NCBI RefSeq assembly: GCF_039954625.1
Contig: NZ_CP157199.1
Location: 3,286,001-3,350,000, forward strand
DNA length: 64,000 nucleotides
DNA from: Pontimicrobium sp. SW4
GTDB lineage: Bacteria > Bacteroidota > Bacteroidia > Flavobacteriales > Flavobacteriaceae
Direction: 5' to 3'
The position numbers and the translations under genes are program-made. Of the stretch, positions 18,841 through 27,627 are shown piece by piece. Within the stretch, counting starts at the first letter, position 1. Each line of letters opens with the position of its first letter. The notes beneath the pieces are model-generated. The model did not search any database, was not told the DNA's origin, and saw only the letters and a program-made list of their open reading frames with translations.

Positions 18841-18906
18841 TTATTTGTTGTCTTGTTTAAGAACGAGATATAACAAAAAAGTAAAAGCGATTATATACAG
18901 CTTCAT
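18841..18906 (-). CDS. Candidate 21-residue single-helix membrane protein
   Basis: An ATG on the minus strand at 18906 opens a short frame, MKLYIIAFTFLLYLVLKQDN plus Lys, ending with TAA at 18841-18843, immediately abutting the stop of the flippase-like gene. It has the charge-hydrophobic-charge layout of a small membrane protein: a Lys near the start, about 14 hydrophobic residues, then KQDNK. It fills more than half of the 119-base gap. No homologue is recognised and it could be chance. Confidence 0.3.
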   Translation of the reverse strand: MKLYIIAFTFLLYLVLKQDNK

Positions 18907-18959
18907 TTTTTAGCCCTAATTGTTTACCTTGCCATAATCAAATCTCAAATCGAATTAAA

Positions 18960-20108
18960 ATGAAATTTAAACTAGCCATTTTTATAAGCTTTCTTAGTTT
19001 TAGCTTTGTAAATTCACAAACGATATATGAGGAGTTTCAATCAGCAAAACTTGGAACCTCAAGAGAGTTAAAAATTCAACTACCAAGAAATTACGAAGAA
19101 AACTTAGAAAAGCTATATCCTATTTTCATCGTTTTTGATGGCGATTATCTATTTGAACCTGTAGCTGGAAATGTAGATTATTATTCCTATTGGGAAGACA
19201 TGCCTGAAGCTATTGTTGTCGGGATAAATCAAGTAAACTCAAGAGGTGACGATAATTATTATTCCGATCAAACCTATTTTCCAGTAGAATCTGGCGTAAA
19301 ATTCTTTGAGTTTATAGGGATGGAGCTTATTCCGTATATAGAAGAAAAGTATAGAACGGCCAATTTTAAAGTCGCTGTTGGACATGGCGAAACAGCCAAT
19401 TTTATAAATTACTACTTATTTAAAAAAGAACCGCTTTTTAATGCTTATATGGCATTAAGCCCAGATTTAGCAATGAGTATGCTAGAAAACCTACCTACTA
19501 GGTTAAACGAGATTGAGAAGAAAATTTTCTATTATTTAGCAACTTCAACTAACGATATAAAACCACTTAGAGAAGATGCAAAGCTTTTAAATGCTCGACT
19601 TTCAGCTTTAGAAAAGAACAATATGTTTTTTGCCTTCAACGAGTTTGAAGGGCCAACACATTATTCATTACCAACTCACGCCATTCCAAATGCATTGGAA
19701 AGTATTTTCTTTGTGTTTCAACCTATTAGTAAAAAAGAATATACCGAACGCATTTTAACTTTAGAAACCTCTCCAGTAGAGTATTTAAATGAAAAATACC
19801 AAATGATTAATGAGTTGTTTAATATTAAAAAACAAGTACTCATCAACGACTTTAAGGCTATTGCTGCTGCTATAGAAAAAAACAAAACATTTGAAGAATA
19901 CGAAGCACTTGGGAAATTAGCAAGAAAAGAATACCCAGATACATTACTAGGAAGTTATTATTTAGGACGTTTTTATGAAGAAACAGGGGAGCCTAAAAAA
20001 GCGATGCGAACCTATAAATCGGCTTATATTTTAGAAGAAATTGGAGGTTACACCAAAGATGAAATGTTAGAAAGAGCAGATGCAATAAAAAGAGATTTTG
20101 GGTTTTAA
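18960..20108 (+). CDS. Exported alpha/beta-hydrolase (Fes/YbbA-type esterase-like) lacking the nucleophile Ser, with C-terminal TPR-like region
   Basis: 382 residues with a signal 'MKFKLAIFISFLSFSFVNSQ'. The fold follows the esterase family related to enterochelin esterase: 'YPIFIVFDGDYLF', 'AIVVGINQ', 'ELIPYIEEKYRT', and 'GPTHYSLP' for the catalytic His. The nucleophile elbow reads VGHGETANF (residues 140-148), with Gly143 where Ser is normal (GHSxGG), so hydrolysis is unlikely. Residues about 340-375 look like one or two TPR helices. It abuts radA with no gap (stop followed at once by the radA ATG), so they are likely co-transcribed. The role is unknown. Confidence 0.75.
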   Translation: MKFKLAIFISFLSFSFVNSQTIYEEFQSAKLGTSRELKIQLPRNYEENLEKLYPIFIVFDGDYLFEPVAGNVDYYSYWEDMPEAIVVGINQVNSRGDDNYYSDQTYFPVESGVKFFEFIGMELIPYIEEKYRTANFKVAVGHGETANFINYYLFKKEPLFNAYMALSPDLAMSMLENLPTRLNEIEKKIFYYLATSTNDIKPLREDAKLLNARLSALEKNNMFFAFNEFEGPTHYSLPTHAIPNALESIFFVFQPISKKEYTERILTLETSPVEYLNEKYQMINELFNIKKQVLINDFKAIAAAIEKNKTFEEYEALGKLARKEYPDTLLGSYYLGRFYEETGEPKKAMRTYKSAYILEEIGGYTKDEMLERADAIKRDFGF

Positions 20109-21467
20109 ATGGTAAAAGTAAAAACGACATATTTCTGCCAAAATTGTGGCAATCAGTTTTCAAAATGGCAAGGACAATGTTCTGCATGTAAAGAGTGGAA
20201 TACTATAGCGGAGGAAGTGATTCAAAAACCTGAAAAAAGCGATTGGAAATCACCTTTAAATTCGTCAAAGCGAGTATCGAAACCATTATTAATAAATGAA
20301 ATTGATACATCACAAGAAGCTCGAATTCAAACTAGTGATGCAGAATTTAATCGTGTGTTTGGAGGTGGCATTGTCCCAGGATCCTTAACACTTTTAGGAG
20401 GCGAACCAGGAATTGGAAAAAGTACCTTATTGCTTCAAATAGCCTTAAAATTACCTTATAAAACCTTATATGTTTCAGGTGAAGAAAGCCAGAAGCAAAT
20501 TAAAATGCGAGCTGAACGCATTAATCCTAACAGTAGTAATTGCTACATTCTTACTGAAACAAAGACACAAAATATTTTCAAGCAAATAGAAGCTTTAGAG
20601 CCAGATATTGTGGTAGTTGATTCCATTCAAACACTACATAGTGATTATATTGAATCGTCTTCAGGTAGTATTTCTCAAATAAAAGAATGCACCACGGAGC
20701 TTATAAAATTTGCTAAGGAAACTGCAACTCCAGTTGTACTTATTGGTCATATAACAAAGGATGGAAACATCGCAGGACCAAAAATACTGGAACACATGGT
20801 GGATACGGTTTTGCAATTTGAAGGCGATAGAAATCATGTATTTAGAATTTTAAGAGCCAACAAAAACCGTTTTGGATCCACCAACGAACTTGGTATTTAC
20901 GAAATGCAAGGTTCAGGCTTGCGAGAAGTATCAAACCCATCCGAGATACTTATTTCTAAAAAAGACGAAGAATTATCAGGGAATGCGATTGCAGCAACCT
21001 TAGAAGGTATGCGACCATTAATGATAGAAGTCCAAGCTTTAGTAAGTACTGCAGTTTATGGCACACCGCAGCGCTCTGCAACAGGCTTTAATGCCAAACG
21101 CTTAAATATGCTTTTAGCTGTTTTAGAAAAACGAGCTGGTTTTAGATTAGGTGCAAAAGACGTATTTTTAAATATTACGGGAGGCATTACGGTTGATGAC
21201 CCAGCAATAGATTTAGCTGTAGTTGCAGCTATTTTATCTTCTAATGAAGATGAAGCGTTGCAAAAAGACTTTTGTTTTGCGGCTGAGGTTGGACTATCTG
21301 GAGAAATTCGCCCTGTACAGCGTGTTGAGCAACGTGTTCTAGAGGCAGAAAAGCTAGGTTTCTCTACCATTTTTGTGTCTAAATACAATAAGATTTCATT
21401 AAAAAACACAGCTATTAAAATTCAACTTATTTCAAAGATTGAGGATTTGGTAGAGTTTATCGTTTAA
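20109..21467 (+). CDS. radA: DNA repair protein RadA/Sms
   Basis: 452 residues. A four-cysteine zinc finger lies at the N-terminus (C10, C13, C24, C27). The RecA-like core has the P-loop 'GGEPGIGKST', the 'VVDSIQTL' Walker B, and the RadA-specific 'KNRFG' motif. The C-terminal Lon-like domain includes 'NITGGITVDDPAIDLAVVAA' and 'GLSGEIRPV'. RadA is a DnaB-like motor that promotes branch migration in recombination. Length is normal. It begins directly at the end of the preceding esterase-like gene. Confidence 0.96.
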   Translation: MVKVKTTYFCQNCGNQFSKWQGQCSACKEWNTIAEEVIQKPEKSDWKSPLNSSKRVSKPLLINEIDTSQEARIQTSDAEFNRVFGGGIVPGSLTLLGGEPGIGKSTLLLQIALKLPYKTLYVSGEESQKQIKMRAERINPNSSNCYILTETKTQNIFKQIEALEPDIVVVDSIQTLHSDYIESSSGSISQIKECTTELIKFAKETATPVVLIGHITKDGNIAGPKILEHMVDTVLQFEGDRNHVFRILRANKNRFGSTNELGIYEMQGSGLREVSNPSEILISKKDEELSGNAIAATLEGMRPLMIEVQALVSTAVYGTPQRSATGFNAKRLNMLLAVLEKRAGFRLGAKDVFLNITGGITVDDPAIDLAVVAAILSSNEDEALQKDFCFAAEVGLSGEIRPVQRVEQRVLEAEKLGFSTIFVSKYNKISLKNTAIKIQLISKIEDLVEFIV

Positions 21468-21506
21468 AATACTCGAAATCAGACTATCATTTTTCTAAAA
21501 ATTCCT

Positions 21507-21514
21507 TAATTTCG
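21507..21514 (+). promoter_or_regulatory. Candidate -7 element for ileS
   Basis: TAATTTCG followed by CAGC resembles the TAnnTTTG consensus with one change. It lies 24 bases before the ileS ATG within a 71-base gap. No T-box-like structure is present. Confidence 0.3.
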
Positions 21515-21538
21515 CAGCTCGAAATCAAATAGGACAGA

Positions 21539-24500
21539 ATGAGTACTAAATTTCCTGAATATAAAGGACTTGACTTACCAAAAGTAGCCGAAGAAATTCT
21601 AAACTATTGGCAAGAAAACAATGTGTTTGAAAAAAGTGTCACAACACGAGAAGGAAATAAACCTTATGTGTTTTTTGAAGGACCACCTTCTGCAAATGGA
21701 CTTCCAGGGGTGCATCACGTTTTAGCGCGTGCTATAAAGGATATTTTCCCTCGATATAAAACCATGAAAGGCTACCAAGTAAAGCGTAAAGCTGGTTGGG
21801 ATACTCATGGATTACCAATAGAACTTGGTGTTGAAAAAGAACTAGGAATTACTAAGGAAGATATAGGTAAAACTATTTCTGTAGAAGATTATAATGCGGC
21901 TTGTCGTAAAGCAGTGATGCGTTATACAGATGTTTGGAACGACCTAACCCAAAAAATGGGTTATTGGGTAGATATGGATGATCCATATATTACTTACGAA
22001 CCAAAATACATGGAGTCAGTTTGGTGGTTGTTAAAGCAAATCTATGATAAGAAGTTGCTTTACAAAGGTTACACCATTCAACCTTACTCACCTAAAGCTG
22101 GAACTGGTTTAAGCTCGCATGAGTTAAATCAACCAGGAACTTATCAGGATGTAACGGATACGACAGTTGTGGCTCAGTTTAAAGTGAACAAAGAGTCTTT
22201 ACCTGAGTTTCTTAAAAGATTTGATCATTTACATTTTCTTGCTTGGACAACAACTCCTTGGACCTTGCCAAGTAATACAGCACTAACAGTCGGTTCTAAA
22301 ATTGACTATGTTGTAGTAGCTACTTATAATCAATATACTTTTGAACCTGTTCATGTTATTCTTGCAAAAAATTTAGTTACAAAACAGTTTACAGGAAAAT
22401 ATTATCAAACTAAAGATGTGTCTGAGCTTTCAAGCTATTCAAAAGATGATAAAAAGGTTCCATTTTTAATTGCTACCGAATGTAAAGGAAAAGATTTGCT
22501 AGGAATTAGATATGAGCAATTACTTAAGTATGCGTTGCCTAACGATAATCCTGAAAATGCGTTTAGAGTTATTTCTGGGGATTTTGTAACCACTGAAGAC
22601 GGTACAGGAATTGTACATACGGCACCAACTTTTGGAGCTGATGATGCGTTAGTTGCAAAACAAGTAACACCAGAAATTCCTCCAATGTTAGTAAAAGACG
22701 ACAATGGAAATTTAGTTCCTCTTGTAGATTTACAAGGTAAATTTAGACCAGAACTTGGAGAATTTGCAGGGAAATACGTTAAGAATGAATATTATAACGA
22801 TGGTGAAGCTCCAGAGCGCTCAGTTGATGTGGAACTCGCTATTAAATTAAAAGAAGAAAACAAAGCCTTTAAGGTTGAAAAATACAAACATAGTTATCCA
22901 AACTGTTGGAGAACAGACAAACCAATTCTATACTATCCGTTAGATTCTTGGTTCATTAAGATCACAGACGTTAAGGAGCGTATGGTAGAATTGAACGATA
23001 CGATCAATTGGAAACCAAAATCGACTGGAACTGGACGTTTTGGTAATTGGTTAGCCAATGCTAACGATTGGAATTTATCTCGTTCACGTTATTGGGGAAT
23101 TCCATTACCAATTTGGAGAACTGAAGATGGTAAAGAAGCGCTTTGTATAGGTTCTGTTGAAGAATTAAAGACTGAAATGCAAAAGGCTGTTGAAGCAGGT
23201 GTTTTAGCAAAAGATATTTTTGAAGATTTTGAGGTTGGTAATAACTCCGAAGAAAACTATGCTAAAATCGATTTACACAAAAATATTGTTGATGAGATTG
23301 TATTAGTATCGCCATCTGGTCAACCAATGAAACGTGAAAGCGATTTAATTGATGTGTGGTTTGATTCAGGATCTATGCCTTATGCACAATGGCATTATCC
23401 TTTTGAGAATAAAGAATTAATTGACCAAAACAAATCATTCCCAGCGGACTTTATAGCAGAAGGTGTTGATCAAACACGTGGTTGGTTTTATACACTTCAT
23501 GCAATTGGAACCATGGTTTTTGACTCTGTTGCTTATAAAAATGTTGTGTCAAATGGATTGGTGTTAGACAAAAATGGGCAAAAAATGTCCAAACGTTTAG
23601 GAAATGCAACAGATCCCTTTGAAACACTAGTAACTTATGGAGCAGATGCAACACGTTGGTATATGATTTCAAATGCGAACCCATGGGATAATTTAAAGTT
23701 TGATTTAGAAGGGATTGAAGAAGTAAAACGTAAATTCTTTGGAACGCTTTACAATACATATTCATTCTTTACTTTATATACAAATCTGGACAATTTTAGG
23801 TATGCTGAAGCTGATATTCCACTAAATGAAAGACCAGAAATTGACCGTTGGATTTTGTCAGAATTACACACATTAATCCAAAAGGTTGACGAATTTTATG
23901 CAGATTATGAACCAACAAAAGCGGCAAGAGCAATTTCAGATTTCACACAAGATTATGTAAGTAACTGGTTTGTACGTTTAAGTAGAAGACGTTTTTGGAA
24001 AGGCGATTACCAGCAAGATAAAATTTCAGCTTACCAAACACTATACACTTGTATGGTAACCATTGCAAAGCTAGGAGCGCCAATTGCGCCTTTCTTTATG
24101 GATAAGTTGTATCTAGATTTAACTAAGACAACACAAACTGAACAGTTTGAAAGTGTACACTTGGCAGAATTCCCAAAATTTGATAAAAGTTTTGTTGACA
24201 AGTCGTTAGAACGTAAAATGGAAGCTGCTCAAACAATATCATCACTAGTTTTGTCGTTACGAGCTAAGGAAAAGATTAAAGTGCGTCAGCCATTGCAAAA
24301 AATAATGATTCCTATTAGTAGTGAAACTCAAAAACAGGAAATTTTAGCTGTTGCCGATTTAATAAAATCTGAAGTAAATGTAAAGGAAGTTGAGGTTTTA
24401 GAAGACGCTTCAGATATTTTGGTAAAACAGATAAAACCTAATTTTAAAGTGCTTGGGCCTCGTTTTGGAAAAGATATGAAAGCTGTTGCCCAAATGGTTA

Positions 24501-24943
24501 ATAACTTTAAAGCTGAGGATATTAAAAATATCGAGCAAAACGGTATTTTAGATGTTGAAATTAATGGAAAAAGTATTACTTTAGAGAAATCTGATGTTGA
24601 GATTACATCACAAGATATTGAAGGTTGGCTAGTTGCAAGTCAAGGAGCTTTAACGGTCGCTTTAGATGTAACATTAACGGATGATTTAAAAAAAGAAGGT
24701 ATTGCAAGAGAATTAGTAAACCGAATTCAAAATTTACGTAAAGATTCTGGTTTTGAATTAACAGATAGAATTGCAGTACAATTTCAAAAAGATGAACAGA
24801 TTATTAACGCAATAAATAAAAATTTAGAGTATATAAAAACCGAAACATTAACAGATGAGTTGGAAATTTTAGAAGACTTAAATAATGGTATAGAAATTGC
24901 TTTTGATGATGTAAATACGAAATTGTTTATTCAAAAAATTTAA
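21539..24943 (+). CDS. ileS: Isoleucyl-tRNA synthetase, eukaryote-like type 2 (IleRS2) with altered HIGH motif
   Basis: 1134 residues, the length of type 2 IleRS. It charges tRNA-Ile and edits valine. The ATP signature near 'PPSANGLPGVHHVLAR' reads G57-V58-H59-H60 where HIGH is usual, so positions 1 and 3 are exchanged. The second signature is KMSKR at 682-686. 'GWDTHGLPIE', 'TTPWTLPSNTAL' (editing domain) and 'GVDQTRGWFYTLH' are diagnostic. There is no C-terminal zinc-binding cysteine cluster, which agrees with type 2. Type 2 enzymes are known to tolerate mupirocin. It is followed by a DksA-like gene four bases later, a typical flavobacterial ileS-dksA-lspA order. Confidence 0.96.
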   Translation: MSTKFPEYKGLDLPKVAEEILNYWQENNVFEKSVTTREGNKPYVFFEGPPSANGLPGVHHVLARAIKDIFPRYKTMKGYQVKRKAGWDTHGLPIELGVEKELGITKEDIGKTISVEDYNAACRKAVMRYTDVWNDLTQKMGYWVDMDDPYITYEPKYMESVWWLLKQIYDKKLLYKGYTIQPYSPKAGTGLSSHELNQPGTYQDVTDTTVVAQFKVNKESLPEFLKRFDHLHFLAWTTTPWTLPSNTALTVGSKIDYVVVATYNQYTFEPVHVILAKNLVTKQFTGKYYQTKDVSELSSYSKDDKKVPFLIATECKGKDLLGIRYEQLLKYALPNDNPENAFRVISGDFVTTEDGTGIVHTAPTFGADDALVAKQVTPEIPPMLVKDDNGNLVPLVDLQGKFRPELGEFAGKYVKNEYYNDGEAPERSVDVELAIKLKEENKAFKVEKYKHSYPNCWRTDKPILYYPLDSWFIKITDVKERMVELNDTINWKPKSTGTGRFGNWLANANDWNLSRSRYWGIPLPIWRTEDGKEALCIGSVEELKTEMQKAVEAGVLAKDIFEDFEVGNNSEENYAKIDLHKNIVDEIVLVSPSGQPMKRESDLIDVWFDSGSMPYAQWHYPFENKELIDQNKSFPADFIAEGVDQTRGWFYTLHAIGTMVFDSVAYKNVVSNGLVLDKNGQKMSKRLGNATDPFETLVTYGADATRWYMISNANPWDNLKFDLEGIEEVKRKFFGTLYNTYSFFTLYTNLDNFRYAEADIPLNERPEIDRWILSELHTLIQKVDEFYADYEPTKAARAISDFTQDYVSNWFVRLSRRRFWKGDYQQDKISAYQTLYTCMVTIAKLGAPIAPFFMDKLYLDLTKTTQTEQFESVHLAEFPKFDKSFVDKSLERKMEAAQTISSLVLSLRAKEKIKVRQPLQKIMIPISSETQKQEILAVADLIKSEVNVKEVEVLEDASDILVKQIKPNFKVLGPRFGKDMKAVAQMVNNFKAEDIKNIEQNGILDVEINGKSITLEKSDVEITSQDIEGWLVASQGALTVALDVTLTDDLKKEGIARELVNRIQNLRKDSGFELTDRIAVQFQKDEQIINAINKNLEYIKTETLTDELEILEDLNNGIEIAFDDVNTKLFIQKI

Positions 24944-24947
24944 AAAT

Positions 24948-25328
24948 ATGGCAGCTGGAAATACAGTAAGATATTCAGATAAAGATTTAGCTGAATTTAA
25001 AGTGCTTATTCAAGAAAAAATTAAAAAAGCACAGCACGATTTAGAATTAATAAAAAGTGCTTACATGAACGATCACAATAATGGGACAGATGATACCTCT
25101 CCTACGTTTAAAGCGTTTGATGAAGGAAGTGCTGTTATGAGTAAAGAGTCTAATTCTGCTTTAGCAATTAGACAAGAAAAATTTATTCGTGATTTAAAAA
25201 ATGCTTTAATTAGAATTGAAAATAAAACCTATGGAATTTGTAGAGTTACAGGAAAACTAATCAATAAAAAGAGATTAGAGCTTGTACCACATGCCACTTT
25301 AAGCATTGAAGCTAAGAACATGCAATAA
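24948..25328 (+). CDS. DksA/TraR-family protein without zinc-binding cysteines
   Basis: 126 residues: an N-terminal coiled-coil ('DLAEFKVLIQEKIKKAQHDLELIKSAY'), the family stretch 'IRDLKNALIRIENKTYGICRVTGKLINKKRLELVPHA', and a helical end. DksA proteins enter the RNA polymerase secondary channel and act with ppGpp. The four zinc cysteines (CxxC...CxxC) are reduced to a single Cys in 'GICRVTG'; the second pair is replaced by 'LSIEAKN'. The coiled-coil tip has 'DDTSPTFKAFDEG'. It sits between ileS and lspA. Whether it still acts on polymerase is open. Confidence 0.8.
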   Translation: MAAGNTVRYSDKDLAEFKVLIQEKIKKAQHDLELIKSAYMNDHNNGTDDTSPTFKAFDEGSAVMSKESNSALAIRQEKFIRDLKNALIRIENKTYGICRVTGKLINKKRLELVPHATLSIEAKNMQ

Positions 25329-25353
25329 AACATTAAAAATATACTAGTCTATG

Positions 25354-25378
25354 CGCCTCGTTCTAGAGGCGTTTTTAT
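25354..25378 (+). terminator. Intrinsic terminator after the dksA-like gene
   Basis: CGCCTC (25354-25359) pairs with GAGGCG (25366-25371) across a 6-base loop, followed by TTTTTATTTT. Confidence 0.75.
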
Positions 25379-25384
25379 TTTATA

Positions 25385-25392
25385 TATATTTG
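25385..25392 (+). promoter_or_regulatory. -7 promoter element of lspA
   Basis: TATATTTG followed by CC, a full TAnnTTTG match, lies just after the dksA terminator and 37 bases before the lspA ATG. This suggests that lspA is separately transcribed. Confidence 0.45.
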
Positions 25393-25429
25393 CCATTCTT
25401 GTATCACTAGGAGCAATTTAAAAAACACA

Positions 25430-26062
25430 ATGTCCTTAAAAAAAACCTCATTTTTAATTATTATAATTCTTTTTATAGACCAAGTATCTAAGGTTTATAT
25501 AAAAACACATTTTGAACTTGGCGAAGAAATTAAAGTTTTTAATTGGTTTCGTATTTTGTTTGTAGAGAATGATGGAATGGCTTGGGGAGCAAAACTTAGC
25601 GATTTTACATCACTTATTACAGATAGAACTGCAAAGGTTATACTTACAAGTTTTAGGTTAGTTGCGATATTTGGTATTGGATATTGGCTTTTAAGCTCTA
25701 TAAAACGCAAGAGTCCTAAAATACTTATTATTGCTGTTTCATTAATATTTGCTGGTGCATTTGGTAACATTATTGACTCTGTTTTCTATGGTGTGATATT
25801 TAATGATAGCTATGGGCAAATAGCTACAGCATTTCCAGAAGGAGGAGGTTATGATAGTTTATTGCATGGTAAAGTGGTAGACATGTTACATTTTCCAATG
25901 TGGAAAGGGTATTTACCTGAATGGATACCATTTTATGGAGACAGTTATTTTACATTTTTTAATCCTGTTTTTAATATTGCAGATATGGCAATAAGTACAG
26001 GTGTTGGAATATTGATTGTTTTTAATAGGAAAGCCTTTCCAAAGGTTAAAGAAATTTCATAA
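25430..26062 (+). CDS. lspA: Lipoprotein signal peptidase (SPase II)
   Basis: 210 residues with four membrane helices. It is an aspartic protease that removes signal peptides from prolipoproteins after Cys diacylglyceryl modification. Both catalytic aspartates are visible: Asp116 in 'GAFGNIIDSV' and Asp185 in 'PVFNIADMAIS'. 'FIDQVSKVYIKTHF' starts helix 1. The protein is longer than the E. coli form (164) because of an insert between the two catalytic motifs ('GQIATAFPEGGG...'), a common Bacteroidota trait. Confidence 0.95.
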   Translation: MSLKKTSFLIIIILFIDQVSKVYIKTHFELGEEIKVFNWFRILFVENDGMAWGAKLSDFTSLITDRTAKVILTSFRLVAIFGIGYWLLSSIKRKSPKILIIAVSLIFAGAFGNIIDSVFYGVIFNDSYGQIATAFPEGGGYDSLLHGKVVDMLHFPMWKGYLPEWIPFYGDSYFTFFNPVFNIADMAISTGVGILIVFNRKAFPKVKEIS

Positions 26063-26155
26063 GAAAAAGTTAGTAAAAGTAAGGAGACAAAATAATGTCT
26101 TTAGATTAATGTAATCAAATACTCTAAATTTGAACTAAGACTAAATTTAAAGCTA

Positions 26156-27067
26156 ATGCAAACTGTAAATAAACATCTATTTTCATTAATTTTTATTATT
26201 CTTATTGTTCCTATTACAAAGGCACAAACTAGCAAAATAGAATTACCATTAGGTATAGAAGAGATAAAAGTAAATTATACATCTCCTATAATTAGTATTT
26301 ATGTTGACAAAGAAAATGCCGTCTATTTAGAAGAAGAACAAATCGAGATTAGCGAATTAGGTAAACGTTTAAGTTACATAAGATATAAATTACCTATTGA
26401 AGATATAGTTTTTACAAAAGTTTTTTTATACATAGATAAAGTAGTTCCTTATAAAATTATTGATAAAATTAAAACTGAAATAGCGAGTGTTTATATGTAT
26501 AATACATATTATAAAACAGGAAGTGTTGAAGATAAAGACTTGTTAAAAGGATTAGGCTTTAGAAATCATCAATCTTTTTTCAGGTATCAACATATAGAAA
26601 AGAAAACAACAAAAAAACAAGAAGAAGAGGATAGGAGATACAATGATAGTATTAGAAGAATCAATGAAGAAACGGAGATGGGGTTTTTATTGCCTCCACC
26701 ACCGCCACCTATGCATTGGACAGCTGAGTTTAAACACAAATTGTATTCTGACCAGCAAGAAATCATTGATGAAATATTAGAGGGGAAAAGTTATTCATGT
26801 GTTTCTATAGGAAACAATGGAATTAAGATAGAGAAGGAACTGATTAACTTTGATGATTTAGAAGATATTGAAAAAGTTTTTCTAAATAATGATGTGTTAT
26901 TAGTCAATTTTGATGACAATTTAGTTTATAAAAACTACTTTAAAATGATTAATATAGTTAGAAAATTAGAGCGAAAGAATAAAGAGAGACACATTCCTCT
27001 TTTTGCAGAAATATCTTCAGAAATCAAAGGGATTCATCAAAAGTCGGGAATAAAATTTTGTAACTAA
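26156..27067 (+). CDS. Exported protein with two ExbD/TolR-like periplasmic domains (putative)
   Basis: 303 residues; signal 'LFSLIFIILIVPITKAQ'. Residues about 45-125 ('SIYVDKENAVYLEEEQIEI' then 'VFLYIDKVVPYKIIDKIKTEI') have the strand-helix pattern of the ExbD/TolR periplasmic domain. A charged linker and a proline run (PPPPPP) at about 178-185 lead to a second segment (about 215-295) with the same layout ('SIGNNGIKIEKELINFDDL', 'VLLVNFDDNLVYKNYFKMINIV'). There is no TM anchor after the signal, unlike real ExbD. This is recognition by eye and is not certain. The stop overlaps the end of the convergent MTHFS gene by 4 bases. Confidence 0.5.
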   Translation: MQTVNKHLFSLIFIILIVPITKAQTSKIELPLGIEEIKVNYTSPIISIYVDKENAVYLEEEQIEISELGKRLSYIRYKLPIEDIVFTKVFLYIDKVVPYKIIDKIKTEIASVYMYNTYYKTGSVEDKDLLKGLGFRNHQSFFRYQHIEKKTTKKQEEEDRRYNDSIRRINEETEMGFLLPPPPPPMHWTAEFKHKLYSDQQEIIDEILEGKSYSCVSIGNNGIKIEKELINFDDLEDIEKVFLNNDVLLVNFDDNLVYKNYFKMINIVRKLERKNKERHIPLFAEISSEIKGIHQKSGIKFCN

Positions 27068-27627
27068 AATTGATAAATCTTCTCAGGAGTTACACAGTAA
27101 TTAAGAGGGATGTCACCTTCATAAACATCATCAACAGCTTCTTCAACTTCAAATAATGATAATCCAATTTTTATAGTTTCTGGATTACAATCGCTTAAAA
27201 AATTATCGTAAAACCCTTTACCATAGCCTACACGATGTCCTTTTTTGTCAAAGCATAATAATGGCACAAAAACAACTTCAATTTTTGAGCTTTCAATTGG
27301 TATGCCATCAACAGGCTCAGGAATGTTCCAATGGTTAGTTTTAATAATAGTACTATCTGTAAGCAAATAGTTTTCAAGATTTACGCATTCAAAATTACTT
27401 TTAGATACTACAATATGTTTGTCTTTCCCAGCTAGAATATTTAGAGTATAATCAGTATTAATTTCTTTATGCACAGCAATCGTTAAAAAAATATGGTAGA
27501 ATGATTTGTCCCAAATATCTAAAGTCAATAATTGATTAGAAATTGCTAAACTTTTTTCCTCAATGTTTTCAAAAGATAAATTATTTCTTAATTCTTTGTA
27601 TTTTTTTCTTAATTCTTTTTTTGTCAT
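27064..27627 (-). CDS. 5-formyltetrahydrofolate cyclo-ligase family protein (MTHFS)
   Basis: 187 residues. The enzyme uses ATP to turn 5-formyl-THF into 5,10-methenyl-THF. N-terminal 'KKELRKKYKELRNNLS' binds phosphate, 'VFVPLLCFDKKGHRVGYGKGFYDNFL' holds the nucleotide/folate loop, and the length is normal. The start overlaps the end of the aspartoacylase-like gene by four bases (ATGA type), so it is the last gene of the rimB-rimK transcript. Confidence 0.92.
   Translation of the reverse strand: MTKKELRKKYKELRNNLSFENIEEKSLAISNQLLTLDIWDKSFYHIFLTIAVHKEINTDYTLNILAGKDKHIVVSKSNFECVNLENYLLTDSTIIKTNHWNIPEPVDGIPIESSKIEVVFVPLLCFDKKGHRVGYGKGFYDNFLSDCNPETIKIGLSLFEVEEAVDDVYEGDIPLNYCVTPEKIYQF

Noticed and set aside
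20056..21056. Antisense frames inside radA and other long genes
   Set aside because: Shadows of well-supported genes; Ser/Lys-rich low-complexity translations.
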